Assembly (NCBI GenBank): GCA_964507445.1
Contig: CAZDQF010000002.1
Location: 310,001-374,000 of the forward strand
Direction: 5' to 3'
DNA from: GCA-2683135 sp964507445
GTDB taxonomy: Bacteria > Planctomycetota > GCA-002687715
DNA length: 64,000 bases
Each line of letters begins with the position of its first letter. Position 1 is the first letter of the stretch. Positions 17,962 to 27,121 of this stretch are shown piece by piece. A program made the translations under genes and the position numbers. The notes under the pieces are model-generated. The model ran no database searches. It had not been told where the DNA came from and worked only from the letters and a program-made list of their open reading frames with translations.

Positions 17962-19563
17962 TCACTCCAGAACCTGCTCGGACTTCAGCAGCAGGTCCCG
18001 CAGCTCGGCGTAGGGGACGTCCTGGACCGTGGTCTGCCCCGCGAGGGCGAGGTGCGCGGCCATGGCCGCGGACTCACCGAGGATCATGAACACCGGCTCC
18101 ATCCGGATGGAGCCGTAGGCGATGTGTGACGCGGAGAGGCAGACCGGGACCAGCAGATTGGTGCACTCCTGCCGCCGGGGGACGATGGCCTTGTACGAGA
18201 TGGGATAGGGCCCGGTAGGAGGCACCTGGATGTCTCCTTCGTTACGCACGCGGTCCGCCTTGTCGACCCATCTCTGGACGTTGTGGGAGTCCATGTTGTA
18301 GGCCGCCAGTCCCACGGAGTCCTTGCAGCGGCGGGCGCCGAGACAGTCCCGTTCGGTCATGACGTAGTCGCTGATCATGCGGCGCCCCTCGCGGACGTAG
18401 AGCCCTGGAGGCCAGTTGCCCGTCTCCGTGAACTCGTCCTTGGCGAGGCCCCAGCGGGAGACCTCCTCGCGGATCTTGATGGGCACCCGTGGGTGGTTGG
18501 CCAGGGTCCAGAAGAGGCCCTGCTGCCACCGCTTGTGGAGCTGGAAGAGGGCCTCCCGTTCGACGTGGTCCGCCTCCGGCCAGCGCCAGTTCATGCCGAT
18601 GAAGTCCGTGGACACGGCGTGGTTGTTGTTGGTGTCCGTCTTTCGGTTGGGCATCCTCACCGAGTGGTAGGGCAGCCGCAGGTCCCCGGCCTCCAGGTTG
18701 CGGAGTAGCAGCTCATACCAGCCCTCGTCATGGCCCTCCGGTTTCTTGAACGGCACCCGGTTGTCAGGCGCGTCCGTGAGGCAGAGGCGGAAGTTGTAGG
18801 CCTGGACCCTGGCGTCGCCGCTCCCGTCCGCGCCGGGCGATTGGCCCTGGATGCCGAACAGGAGGCCGCTGGCTGGTCGCCCGGGGATCAGGTACGGGTC
18901 CACCGCCGCCCGGAACTGGTGCTTCACGGAGCGAGCCGTCTGGACCCCGTTCAGGGTCTCGCCGTAGCGGTGGTTGGGTTCCCGACCGACGTGGTAGCTG
19001 ACCCCGGCCCGGGACATGAGATCGCCTTCATAGGTGGCGTCCACGAACATCCGACCCCTGACACGCCGCCCGGACGTGGTGAAGAAGCTGACGATCCGCG
19101 CGCCGGCCATGTGGCAGCCGCGGTCGAGATCCAGCTTGTCGGAGATCAGCGTCACCTCCTCGACCCCGAGCTTGAACTCCAGGATCGCCTTGGCCACATG
19201 GGGTTCGAAGTACCACATGGCGTCTTCGTCACGCCAACCACGGAATTGCTGGCGCCGCTCCTGGCGCCAGGATTCCTCTCGTGTGTAGTGGGCTCGAACC
19301 GCCCGATAGAACCACCGGGACAGGCCGCCGATGGCCCGCTTGTTGCCGATGTCCGTCGCCCCGAGCCCCGACGCCGTCATGCCGCCGAGGTGTCCGTCAG
19401 GGTTGACCACGAGCACGGAGCGGCCCAGCTCCGCAGCCCTGACGGCGCACATGACGCCTGCGGACGTCCCGCCGTAGACGACGAGGTCGTAGGTCTTGGG
19501 ACCCCGGGGCGTCTCCTGCCCGAGGAGGACCACGGCCAGTAAGGGTAGGGCGATCAGTCTCAT
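17962..19563 (-). CDS. Secreted FAD-dependent oxidoreductase (FAD_oxidored type)
   Basis: A 533-residue flavoprotein of the FAD-dependent oxidoreductase group often found with carbohydrate-degrading genes in Planctomycetota and related phyla. A hydrophobic N-terminus (LIALPLLAVVLLG) looks like a signal peptide. The dinucleotide-binding motif VVYGGTSAGVMCAVRAAELG follows, then GHLGGMTASGLG and the second nucleotide contact GRMFVDATYEGDLMSRAGV. The C-terminal PVFMILGESAAMAAHLAL is also typical. The start at 19563 overlaps the stop of the upstream gene (ATGA), indicating co-translation with the unknown protein at 19560-20426. The substrate is unknown. Confidence 0.9.
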   Translation of the reverse strand: MRLIALPLLAVVLLGQETPRGPKTYDLVVYGGTSAGVMCAVRAAELGRSVLVVNPDGHLGGMTASGLGATDIGNKRAIGGLSRWFYRAVRAHYTREESWRQERRQQFRGWRDEDAMWYFEPHVAKAILEFKLGVEEVTLISDKLDLDRGCHMAGARIVSFFTTSGRRVRGRMFVDATYEGDLMSRAGVSYHVGREPNHRYGETLNGVQTARSVKHQFRAAVDPYLIPGRPASGLLFGIQGQSPGADGSGDARVQAYNFRLCLTDAPDNRVPFKKPEGHDEGWYELLLRNLEAGDLRLPYHSVRMPNRKTDTNNNHAVSTDFIGMNWRWPEADHVEREALFQLHKRWQQGLFWTLANHPRVPIKIREEVSRWGLAKDEFTETGNWPPGLYVREGRRMISDYVMTERDCLGARRCKDSVGLAAYNMDSHNVQRWVDKADRVRNEGDIQVPPTGPYPISYKAIVPRRQECTNLLVPVCLSASHIAYGSIRMEPVFMILGESAAMAAHLALAGQTTVQDVPYAELRDLLLKSEQVLE

Positions 19564-20426
19564 GATGATGCGGTCATTCTGGAATCCAGGTCTGCCGAGT
19601 CAAGCAGGTTCGTGGCCACGGCGGCGATGAGGCGACCTCTCCGCGCCACCAGCCTGGGACGGACGTTGTGACGCCGACAGTAGAGGCTCCACAGTTGGCT
19701 CAACAGCGATCCCTGCTGATCGGGCACGAGCGCCGCGGCGGACTCCGGGGTCCGCACCAGGCGGAGGTCGGTGAGGTCCAGCACCACGTGGCCCACCGCG
19801 TCCTCCGCCTCGAGGAAGGTGATCCTGATCCGCGGCGTCGTGGCCAGCAGGACCCCTTCGTGACGTTCCCTGGTGACGTAGATGCGGTCACCGAGGATGT
19901 AGGTGTCTGGCCGCGCGTGGGGGAACAACCCTTCGTATGGGAAGCGATCCGTGTGGTACTCGCCGGGACCGTGGGGGCGCCGCCGCGGGCGGTCCGGGTC
20001 CAGGCCAGCGCCCTGGGCGGCCTCGTGATGGAGGTGCTCCAGTAGCTCGCCGTTGAGCCGTTCGGAGAGCCAGGGTCCGATCTCGCCGGGTGCTTCGAAG
20101 GAGGGGGTCACACGGCCGGTCGCCAGGTCGATGGTCACGTCTCCCTGGGGTGCCTCCATGAGCGGAGCGTTGGCCCCGGCGCCGCCGGGGAACAGCACCC
20201 GGGCGTCGGCGACGGACACCGCCACCACGCGGGAGTTGATGAGCGCACAGGAGACCCGCACCGTGTTGTTCTCCGGGTCGAGGGCTGACGTGGTGGTTCC
20301 GAGCAGGCCCTGATCCAGGCCGCCTCTCCGGCGCCAGAGGACGAAGGACCCGTGGGGCGCCAGCTGGCATCGTTGTCTGGGGTCGAGGATCAGGGTTCCG
20401 GGCGATCCCGTAGGTGTCTGGGGCAT
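19560..20426 (-). CDS. Hypothetical protein, first gene of operon with FAD oxidoreductase
   Basis: A 288-residue protein I do not recognise. It has no signal peptide or membrane helix and seems to be mixed alpha/beta. A segment rich in Pro, Arg and His (about residues 140-165: DPDRPRRRPHGPGEYH) separates an N-terminal half with beta-rich sequence (TVRVSCALINSRVVAVSVADARVL is one part) from a C-terminal half ending in helices. Its stop overlaps the start of the FAD oxidoreductase by 4 nt (ATGA), so the two are probably co-translated and may act together. It is divergent from the di-haem peroxidase gene. The reading frame has strong GC3 bias, which supports it being real. Confidence 0.7.
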   Translation of the reverse strand: MPQTPTGSPGTLILDPRQRCQLAPHGSFVLWRRRGGLDQGLLGTTTSALDPENNTVRVSCALINSRVVAVSVADARVLFPGGAGANAPLMEAPQGDVTIDLATGRVTPSFEAPGEIGPWLSERLNGELLEHLHHEAAQGAGLDPDRPRRRPHGPGEYHTDRFPYEGLFPHARPDTYILGDRIYVTRERHEGVLLATTPRIRITFLEAEDAVGHVVLDLTDLRLVRTPESAAALVPDQQGSLLSQLWSLYCRRHNVRPRLVARRGRLIAAVATNLLDSADLDSRMTASS

Positions 20427-20545
20427 GGCGTTCCTTGCGCGCCGTCGGTGCCGGGCGGATCGGGAACCGTATCCGCGGCTGGATCAGGAGCGGTCGGTCG
20501 GTGCGCTTGTCGCTGTTCCGACGGTCTCCTGCCGAGGCGGATAAC

Positions 20546-21559
20546 ATGGCGGAGATGAGACATACGCCCCACGGACATCGCCTGCTGCTGACTCTCCTGG
20601 CGATGGTCGGAACGGCGATCGCGCAGCCGGGGTCCGAGGCACCTCGGATGTCCGAGCGCTGGCCTTACGGCCTGGGCGCGGCTCCCGAGGCGTTCAGCAG
20701 GCCGGTCTCACGGGCCCGCCTGGAGCTGGGACGAGACCTGTTCTTCGACCCCATCCTGTCCGCAGATCGCTCCGTTTCCTGCGCCACCTGTCATCAGCCC
20801 GAGCACGGCTTCGCTTCGCCCGAACCGCTGCCCCCAGGAGCGGCTGGCAAGCGCGCGTTGCGTAACGCGCCCAGCCTCTACAACCGGGTCCTGGGGGCCC
20901 TCCATTCCTGGGATGGTCGTGCCCGATCGCTCGAAGAGCAGGTGGTGATGCCCATCTCCGACCCCAACGAGATGGGGCTTCCGTTGCGGGATGCCCTCGC
21001 GAGGCTGGGCGAGGATACCTCCTACGCACGGCGCTTCCGTCAGGAGTTCGGGCGCGCGCCCGACCGCGATGATCTCGCTGACGCCCTCGCGTCCTTCGTG
21101 CGTCGTCTGACCATGGGGGACAGCCCGGTGGATCGGTTTCAGGGAGCGAAGGACCGCACACTGCTGACCTTGGAGGAGCGGGCTGGGTTGTGGCTGTACG
21201 AGAGCAAGGGGCGTTGCTGGATCTGCCACAGCGGACCCAACTTCTCCGACGAGCGGTTCCATAACACCGGGGTCGGGGTCAAGGCGGCGGTGCCGGAGCC
21301 GGGGCGCATGGCCATCACAGATGAAGAGGGGGACCGCGGTGCGTTCCGTACGCCTACCCTGCGCGGTCTGGTCTACACCGCTCCGTACATGCACGACGGC
21401 AGCATCAAGACCCTGAGGGAGGTGGTGGAGTTCTACGCCCGCGGCGGCAACCCGAATCCCGCGCTGGACAAGGAGCTGAAGCCGCTGTCCCTCACGCCTC
21501 GGGAGGTGGATCACCTGGTGGCGTTCCTCAAGGCCTTGTCGCGCTCCGCGGATCGCTGA
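20546..21559 (+). CDS. Di-haem cytochrome c peroxidase/MauG-family protein
   Basis: A periplasmic di-haem c protein of 337 residues, from a family that reduces hydrogen peroxide or carries out oxidative maturation. ATG 20546 follows a GAGGCGG ribosome site and begins a signal peptide ending in TAIAQ; the longer frame upstream is rejected. The first haem site is CATCH in RSVSCATCHQPEHGF, preceded by LFFDPILSADR. The second is CWICH in GRCWICHSGPNFSD. The C-terminal RTPTLRGLVYTAPYMHDG carries the usual distal Met. It is divergent from the unknown gene at 19560. The physiological electron donor is not visible here. Confidence 0.93.
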   Translation: MAEMRHTPHGHRLLLTLLAMVGTAIAQPGSEAPRMSERWPYGLGAAPEAFSRPVSRARLELGRDLFFDPILSADRSVSCATCHQPEHGFASPEPLPPGAAGKRALRNAPSLYNRVLGALHSWDGRARSLEEQVVMPISDPNEMGLPLRDALARLGEDTSYARRFRQEFGRAPDRDDLADALASFVRRLTMGDSPVDRFQGAKDRTLLTLEERAGLWLYESKGRCWICHSGPNFSDERFHNTGVGVKAAVPEPGRMAITDEEGDRGAFRTPTLRGLVYTAPYMHDGSIKTLREVVEFYARGGNPNPALDKELKPLSLTPREVDHLVAFLKALSRSADR

Positions 21560-21589
21560 GCGGCGCTGCGAAGCGGGCACAAAAAAAGA

Positions 21590-21665
21590 CGAACGCGCCC
21601 CGCAGGCTACGATCGTCTCAATTTAAGAAGTGTGATGTTTGTCCGACGAGTCTGCGGGGCGTTCG
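21590..21665. repeat. Spaced inverted repeat in intergenic region (possible terminator, sRNA or small mobile repeat)
   Basis: CGAACG-CG-CCCCGCAG at 21590-21605 is complementary to CTGCGGGGCGTTCG at 21652-21665 apart from a 2-nt bulge. The 46-nt interior is AT-richer than the surroundings. Each arm lies outside coding sequence, in the gap between two convergent genes, and a run of seven A residues (21581-21587) precedes the left arm. On the minus strand the A-run would be a U-tract after the stem. That makes a long terminator for the acyltransferase transcript one reading; a folded RNA or a MITE-like element are others. Confidence 0.5.
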
Positions 21666-21681
21666 CCACCCTTCTCTTCGA

Positions 21682-21717
21682 CCCGGGTGACCCGGGACCT
21701 GAGACAAAAGTGTCAGG
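21682..21717. repeat. Paired small hairpins at the acyltransferase 3' end
   Basis: CCCGGG-TGA-CCCGGG (21682-21696, with flanking bases) is followed by a GACA-AAAG-TGTC stem (21703-21714) extended by CCT/AGG. The second overlaps the stop codon of the acyltransferase gene. The core around TGTCAGGACC resembles REP-like motifs that I recall from other genomes. With only one copy visible I cannot confirm a repeat family. Confidence 0.3.
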
Positions 21718-22639
21718 ACCCTGAAGATTCTCCGGCGGGTCGGGTCTTCCAGCGTCTGTGGGTCCACAGCCAGAGGTCCGGTTGATCACGAACCTGGGCC
21801 TCCACCGCGTCCGTCGCGAACTGCATGACTTCCTGAACTTGTTGTTCAGCTGAGGCTTGCGGATCTGCCCGGTGAGGAGCGCCGATCTCCATCTGGAACT
21901 CCATGGGGCGGTCGCCGCGGCGGCAGAAGACGGGGAAGACCGGCAGGTCCCGCCGGGCGGCCAGCACCCCGGCGGTGGGCGCGGTGGCTGCCGGGACCCC
22001 GAAGAACCGGACCCAGGCCTGCCTGCCGCTGCGGTGGTTGAGGTCCACCAGGATGCCCACGGCGCTGGACGCCTTGAGGGCCGACACCAGACCCCGCGCC
22101 CCGCCGCGGTTGTCCACCAGCTCCTGGCCATGGACCCGGCGGGCGTTGCGCAGCCACCGTTCCAGCAGGGGGTTGTCCAGGGGGCGCATCAGGGAAGCGC
22201 AGGGCACGTCCAGCAGCGGCAGGCTCAGCCCGGCGATCTCGTAGGCGCCGAAGTGGGCGCCGATGAGGACCGCGCCGCCTTCATCCACGGCGGCCTGGAG
22301 CTTCTCCAGGTTGTCGGGAGTGGTGACCGTAAGACACCGGCGCATGCGGTCCGGGTCCCTGGGCAGCCGGGCGAGCTCCATGAAAGAGAGGCAGAGGTTG
22401 GCGAGGGCCGCGCGTCCGAGGGTGTCCGGATCAGGGGCGTCCGCTGCGGAACCGTAGGCCAGCTCCACGTTCTCGCGGACGACTCTTCGGCGGCCGCTGA
22501 GGAGCCGGTGAAGCAGGCGGCCCACCAGGCGTGACGCGGGGCCCATCCACCTCCTGGGCATGATCTGCGCGGTCAGGAACAGCCCCCGGGCGAGGAGGAA
22601 CTCCGTCACGTTGCGCGCTCGACTGCGATCCCGTGCCAT
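21713..22639 (-). CDS. Lysophospholipid/lipid A acyltransferase, LpxL/HtrB family
   Basis: An inner-membrane acyltransferase of 308 residues that would transfer a fatty acyl chain to a lipid A-like or phospholipid acceptor. The start at 22639 is chosen because MARDRSRARNVTEFLLARGLF gives the usual short basic N-terminus and first helix; the frame is open further upstream into a neighbouring gene, which I read as chance. The catalytic motif is HFGAYE, the H-X4-D/E signature, followed by the LMRPLDNPLLERWL block and VGILVDLNHRSGRQAWVRFFG. The length fits LpxL/LpxM. It lies 38 nt after the downstream end of the PYROXD2-like gene on the same strand, so co-transcription is possible. Confidence 0.9.
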   Translation of the reverse strand: MARDRSRARNVTEFLLARGLFLTAQIMPRRWMGPASRLVGRLLHRLLSGRRRVVRENVELAYGSAADAPDPDTLGRAALANLCLSFMELARLPRDPDRMRRCLTVTTPDNLEKLQAAVDEGGAVLIGAHFGAYEIAGLSLPLLDVPCASLMRPLDNPLLERWLRNARRVHGQELVDNRGGARGLVSALKASSAVGILVDLNHRSGRQAWVRFFGVPAATAPTAGVLAARRDLPVFPVFCRRGDRPMEFQMEIGAPHRADPQASAEQQVQEVMQFATDAVEAQVRDQPDLWLWTHRRWKTRPAGESSGS

Positions 22640-22677
22640 GGGCGCGGTGATGTTATCAGGCGGATGCAGCGGGAGAG

Positions 22678-24201
22678 CTAGAGGCCGAGGACCCGGCGGG
22701 TGGCCAGGCGCGCGGACCCCATCCACTCCACCCCTCCTGGATGGGTGCCAGGACCGCAGAGGAAGAGGCCGGGGACCGGGGTCTCGTGTCCGCTGCAGGA
22801 CACGGTGGGCCGGAGAGACAGCATCTGATCCAGGGCAGGTTCGCCGTGAAGCACGTGCCCGCCGCTCAGCCCGAGCTCCGACTCCAGGTCCGCGGGCGTG
22901 ACCACCTCCCGGGCGAGGATGCGATCGCCGAGACCGGGCGAGAGCTCCTCCAGGCGCGCCACCACGGAGTCGCCGAGGGACGTGGTGGCGTCCTCCGTCC
23001 ATCCGCCTTCCAGGTCCCTGGGCACGAAGTGGGCCATCACGGAGATCACATGGTGATCTCGTGGCGCCAGGGTCGGGTCGCTGAGAGACGGCACCCTGAT
23101 GTCCAGCACCAGGTCCTCGCTGACAGCGCCGTACTTCAGGGCGTCGAAGCCCCGTTCCACGTCGTCCAGGGTGGCGCCGGTCTGGATGTGCTCTATCGGT
23201 TCCCCGTCCGCGTCTCCGAAGGGGGGGGCATCGGCTACCGCCAGGTGGACCTTGGCGGTGGTCCCTCGACAGCGCCATCCGGAGAGGTCAGCCGCCAGTC
23301 CGGGGGGGACGTCGGCGTTGGACATCAAACCCAGGAACGTGGCCTGCGGGTCCAACGCGGACACGACGACCGGCGCTTCCAGGTTCTCGCCGTTCTCCAG
23401 CGCGACGCCGGTGACCCGGGCTCCCTTGCAGCGGATGTCCGTCACCTTCGCGCCCGTGCGCAGACGGGCTCCGGCCGCTTCTGTGGCGTTGATCAGGGCC
23501 TCCACCAGGGCGGCGGGACCGCCCGCCACCTGGGTCCCCTGGTCCGTCGCCTGATGGAAGAGGACCTGGGAGGCCGTGCCCGCTGACCAGGGGCCGCCCC
23601 ACACGCCTTGCATGGATGCCGCCGCGATGGCGGCCTTGAGGCGCTCGTCCTCGAGCCACTCGTTGAGCCAGTCCGCCGCGCACATGGGCGGCACCCGCAG
23701 GAACTCCATCATGTCCCGTCGACCGAGCCGACGGAGCGCTGCCCCGAGACGAAGCGCAGGCCACGCGAGTCGTGGGAGGCTGGCGGCGATGGGGGGAGCG
23801 GGTTCGTCGAGCAAGGAGCGCACCACCGGCGTCACCTTGCCAACCCAGGCGCGCCAGTCGGCGTAGCGTCGTGCTTCTTCCGCGTCGAGGGAGGGGCCGT
23901 CCTTGCCGAGGGTGACGCCGTCGTCGTCGCCGTCGGCGCAGAGCACCGGCGGTGCCGGTATCTGCAGCAGGCCGTGGGCGGTGAGGTTCAACTGCGTGAC
24001 CACCTCCGGCTGCAGCCGAGAGGCGTCGTGGAGGATGCCGGGAGACGCGAAGCCGTCGTGGAAGCCGCGGCGCGCGGCCAGACCGCCGTGGGTGTCGCGG
24101 GCCTCGAGGAGCAGCACGTCCTTGCCCGCCTTCGCCAGCAGGGCCGCCGTGGCCAGCCCGTCGACGCTGCCGCCGATGATGATCACGTCGTGGGTGCTCA
24201 T
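22678..24201 (-). CDS. PYROXD2-like FAD oxidoreductase (phytoene desaturase superfamily), copy 2
   Basis: A flavin-dependent oxidoreductase of 507 residues in the phytoene desaturase/PYROXD2 superfamily. The N-terminal GG doublet motif VIIIGGSVDGLATAALLAKAG binds FAD, followed by LLLEARDTHGGLAARR. The C-terminus FLCGPGTHPGGVEWMGSARLA is the family FAD-contact block. It is about 5 nt downstream of its paralogue at 24206 and part of the same operon. The two share the same layout but have diverged widely, so they may form a heterodimer or act on successive intermediates. Carotenoid genes are absent nearby, which argues against a carotenoid role. Confidence 0.9.
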   Translation of the reverse strand: MSTHDVIIIGGSVDGLATAALLAKAGKDVLLLEARDTHGGLAARRGFHDGFASPGILHDASRLQPEVVTQLNLTAHGLLQIPAPPVLCADGDDDGVTLGKDGPSLDAEEARRYADWRAWVGKVTPVVRSLLDEPAPPIAASLPRLAWPALRLGAALRRLGRRDMMEFLRVPPMCAADWLNEWLEDERLKAAIAAASMQGVWGGPWSAGTASQVLFHQATDQGTQVAGGPAALVEALINATEAAGARLRTGAKVTDIRCKGARVTGVALENGENLEAPVVVSALDPQATFLGLMSNADVPPGLAADLSGWRCRGTTAKVHLAVADAPPFGDADGEPIEHIQTGATLDDVERGFDALKYGAVSEDLVLDIRVPSLSDPTLAPRDHHVISVMAHFVPRDLEGGWTEDATTSLGDSVVARLEELSPGLGDRILAREVVTPADLESELGLSGGHVLHGEPALDQMLSLRPTVSCSGHETPVPGLFLCGPGTHPGGVEWMGSARLATRRVLGL

Positions 24202-24205
24202 GGTC

Positions 24206-25789
24206 TCACCAGCGCCTCAACATGGCGTCCGCCGCGTTCTTCCCCGGTGCGGACATGATGCCGCCGCCGGGATGGGTGCCGGAGCCGCACATCCAGAGGT
24301 TGCGGACCGGGGTCTTGTAGCGGGCCCACTGGGCTGTGGGTCTCTGGAAGAAGAGCTGCTCCAGGGAGAGCTCGCCGTGGAAGATGTTGCCCTCCGTGAG
24401 CCCGAACTCCTGCTCCAGGTCCCAGGGGGTCAGCACCTGCCGGTGCAGGATGATGTCCTTGAGGTTGGGGCAGTACTCGGAGAGCGTGTCGATGACCGTG
24501 TCACCGAAGGCCTCCCGCTGCTCGGGCCAACGCTCCGGCCCTTCCTTGAGGCTGTAGGGGGCGTACTGCACGAAGATGGACATGACGTGCTTGCCCGGCG
24601 GCGCCACGGTGGGGTCCGTGAGGCTGGGGATCACCACGTCCATGAACGGGCGGCGGGAGAAGGCGCCGTACTTGGCGTCGTCGTATGCCCGCTCCAGGTA
24701 GTCGATGCTCGGGGCGATGGTGATGTCGCCGCGCAGGTGGGGCCCGTCTCCGGGCCGGGACGTGAAGTCCGGCAGCCCGTCCAGTGCGAGGTTCACCTTG
24801 CCGGAGCTGCCGCGCATCTTGAACCGCTTGATGTCGCTGACGAAGCGGTCGGGGAGATGATCCTCACCAACCAGCCTGAGGAAGGTCAGGTGAGGGTCGA
24901 CGCCGGAGACCACGTCCTTCGCCATCAGCTCGTCGCCGTTCTCGAGCACCACACCCCGGGCGGTCTCCCCGTCGACGAGGATCTTGTGGACCGGGGCTTC
25001 GGTGCGGATCTCGGCGCCGAAGCTGCGGGCGGCGTCGGCGATGGCGTTGCTCACCGCGCCGGTGCCGCCCCGGGACAGGCCCCAGGAGCGGTAGGCGCCG
25101 TCGATGTCCCCCATGTAGTGATGCAGCAGGACGTAGGCCGTGCCCGGTGAGCGGACTCCCTGGAACGTCCCGATGATGCCGCTCACGGACATGGCGGCCT
25201 TGAGCACCGGGGACTCGAACCACCGGTCCAGGAAGTCCACGGCAGACATGGTCATCATCCGGGCCTGGAGCGTTCGGGCGTCCGTATCCAGCTCGCCGAA
25301 GCGACCACCCAGGCGCAGCATGTCCATGAGACCCTTGAGGCCCAGCTTGCTCGGGTCCGGGGGCGTCATGGAGAGGATGGGCTTCACCATGCGGCCGATC
25401 TGTCCCATGGCGGCGCCGAACTCGCCGTAGGCGTCCGCGTCCCGTTCCGAGAACCGCGCGATCTCCTTGCGGGCTTCTCCGGCGTCCGGGCCGCGGTAGA
25501 GGGAGTCCCCGTCCGGAAGCGGCGTGAACGTGGACTCCAGGGGGACCAGGTCCAGGCCGTGCCTCGCCAGGTCCAGGTCGCGGATGATCTCCGGTCGCAG
25601 CAGGCTCACCACATAGGAGCAGACGGAGAACGTGAACCCCGGGAAGACCTCCTCCGAGACCGCGGCTCCGCCCAGCACATGGCGGCGCTCCAGGACGCAC
25701 ACCTTGCGTCCCGCCTTGGCCAGGTAGGCGGCGCAGGTGAGGCCGTTGTGGCCTCCGCCGATGATGATCGCGTCGTAGGAAGCGGCCAT
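24206..25789 (-). CDS. PYROXD2-like FAD oxidoreductase (phytoene desaturase superfamily), copy 1
   Basis: A 527-residue relative of the downstream gene. The start at 25789 gives AIIIGGGHNGLTCAAYLAKAG, the FAD-binding motif, then VCVLERRHVLGGAAVSEE. The C-terminal block NLWMCGSGTHPGGGIMSAPG is well preserved. The start overlaps the GcvT-like stop (TGATG). This gene is closer to animal PYROXD2 than copy 2, judged by the N-terminal GGGHNGL motif. The operon order GcvT-like, PYROXD2-like, PYROXD2-like suggests a shared pathway involving folate-linked one-carbon transfer and amine or aldehyde oxidation; this is inference. Confidence 0.92.
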   Translation of the reverse strand: MAASYDAIIIGGGHNGLTCAAYLAKAGRKVCVLERRHVLGGAAVSEEVFPGFTFSVCSYVVSLLRPEIIRDLDLARHGLDLVPLESTFTPLPDGDSLYRGPDAGEARKEIARFSERDADAYGEFGAAMGQIGRMVKPILSMTPPDPSKLGLKGLMDMLRLGGRFGELDTDARTLQARMMTMSAVDFLDRWFESPVLKAAMSVSGIIGTFQGVRSPGTAYVLLHHYMGDIDGAYRSWGLSRGGTGAVSNAIADAARSFGAEIRTEAPVHKILVDGETARGVVLENGDELMAKDVVSGVDPHLTFLRLVGEDHLPDRFVSDIKRFKMRGSSGKVNLALDGLPDFTSRPGDGPHLRGDITIAPSIDYLERAYDDAKYGAFSRRPFMDVVIPSLTDPTVAPPGKHVMSIFVQYAPYSLKEGPERWPEQREAFGDTVIDTLSEYCPNLKDIILHRQVLTPWDLEQEFGLTEGNIFHGELSLEQLFFQRPTAQWARYKTPVRNLWMCGSGTHPGGGIMSAPGKNAADAMLRRW

Positions 25790-26973
25790 CAGGATCGTTT
25801 CCTTTCCGGATCGAAGAAGGGCCGCTCCACGACCGTGGCCGTGACCCGGTGGCGCCGGAACTCCACGGTCTGTTCGATGCGCAGCCGGGTACCCGTGGCC
25901 GCGTGGGGGGTGAGGACGCTGGCGAGGGCGAGGTTCTTCTTCAGCAAGGGCGACCAGGTCCCGGACGTCGCCTGCCCCACCTGTCCCGAGCCGGAGTAGA
26001 TGGGGATGGGGGTGCGCCAGGCGGCCGCCGGAAGGTGGGGAGGGAGGCCCTCGCGTTCGTAGAGCATCTCCAGCTCTTCCCAGTCGATCTCCAGGCCGAC
26101 GAATTGCCACTTGGGGGTGGCGCGAGAGGCCGCCAGGGCGTCCCGTCCGAGGAACCGTTCGCGGTCCAGGTTCACGGTCCAGCCCAACCCCATCTCCCAG
26201 GGAGTGGACTTGCGTGAGCGCACCTGGGCGCGGAGCGAACTGTAGTAGTCCACGTCCTGCAGGATGAAGCCGGCTTCCACGCGGGTCATGTCCAGGGCGT
26301 CCAGCCCCATGGGCATCAGGGCGTGACGCTTGCCCAGCTGCGTCAGGTGATCCCAGACCTCCACGGCTCTCTCAGCCGGCAGCCAGACCTCATAGCCCAG
26401 GTCGCCGGTGTAGCCGGTGCGCGAGACCTCCACGGGCACGCCCCCCAGCTCGGCGGCGCCGACCCGGAAGAACTTCAGCGGGCTGACGGCGCCGTCTGTC
26501 GCCTCGTCCAGCAGGGCGCGGCTCCGGGGTCCCTGGATGGCGAGGGCCGCCACGGCCTCGCTGGTGTCCGTGACCTGCGCGTCGAACCCTCGCAGGTGTC
26601 GCCTGAACCAGTGCAGGCTGGGGCTCGCGGTGGTGCAACGGAAGCGCTGTTCGTCGAGGCGAGCGATGGTGCCGTCGTCGATCAGGAACCCGTCGTCGTC
26701 GCACAGGGCGGAGTAGGTGACCCGCCCGGGTCTCAGGCGGCTGACGTCCCGCGTCCACAGGTAGCTGAGGTAGCTGGCGGCGTCCGGACCGCTGATCTCG
26801 TACTTGTACAGCGGCGAGATATCGAGCATGCCGGCGGAGTGCCTGACGGCGTGGTACTCGGACTCGCCACAGGCGCCGTAGTGGCATACGGCGTGGAACC
26901 CCGCCCAGTCCTTGTATGCCAGGCTCTGGCACAGGGGCGCGGTGCGGTCGTGAAACGGGCTGGGTCGGGGCAT
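25789..26973 (-). CDS. GcvT-like folate-dependent aminomethyltransferase family protein
   Basis: A 394-residue protein of the glycine cleavage T/dimethylglycine dehydrogenase family, which moves a methylene or methyl unit to tetrahydrofolate. Family blocks are HSAGMLDISPLYKYEISGPDA, then VTYSALCDDDGFLIDDGTI, LAIQGPRSRALL, SRTGYTGDLGYEVWLP and the conserved Asp region GLDALDMTRVEAGF. The C-terminal segment has GQATSGTWSPLLKKNLALA. No gcvH or gcvP neighbour is present, so it is probably not the housekeeping glycine cleavage T protein. The gene couples directly into two PYROXD2-like flavoproteins, so a demethylase of an N-methyl or S-methyl compound is one option. Confidence 0.9.
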   Translation of the reverse strand: MPRPSPFHDRTAPLCQSLAYKDWAGFHAVCHYGACGESEYHAVRHSAGMLDISPLYKYEISGPDAASYLSYLWTRDVSRLRPGRVTYSALCDDDGFLIDDGTIARLDEQRFRCTTASPSLHWFRRHLRGFDAQVTDTSEAVAALAIQGPRSRALLDEATDGAVSPLKFFRVGAAELGGVPVEVSRTGYTGDLGYEVWLPAERAVEVWDHLTQLGKRHALMPMGLDALDMTRVEAGFILQDVDYYSSLRAQVRSRKSTPWEMGLGWTVNLDRERFLGRDALAASRATPKWQFVGLEIDWEELEMLYEREGLPPHLPAAAWRTPIPIYSGSGQVGQATSGTWSPLLKKNLALASVLTPHAATGTRLRIEQTVEFRRHRVTATVVERPFFDPERKRS

Positions 26974-27121
26974 GGGGGCTGTGGTGCAGGGAGGTGTCCG
27001 GGGCGCCGATCTTCTGGGCGCCGCCTACATTGCAGGGCCAGGGGTGCAGGCGTCAAGCGGGAAGCCCATGGACCAACCCGGGTTCTCCGTCGTCGTCGGC
27101 GCCTGAACGGAGGCGCGGCCT

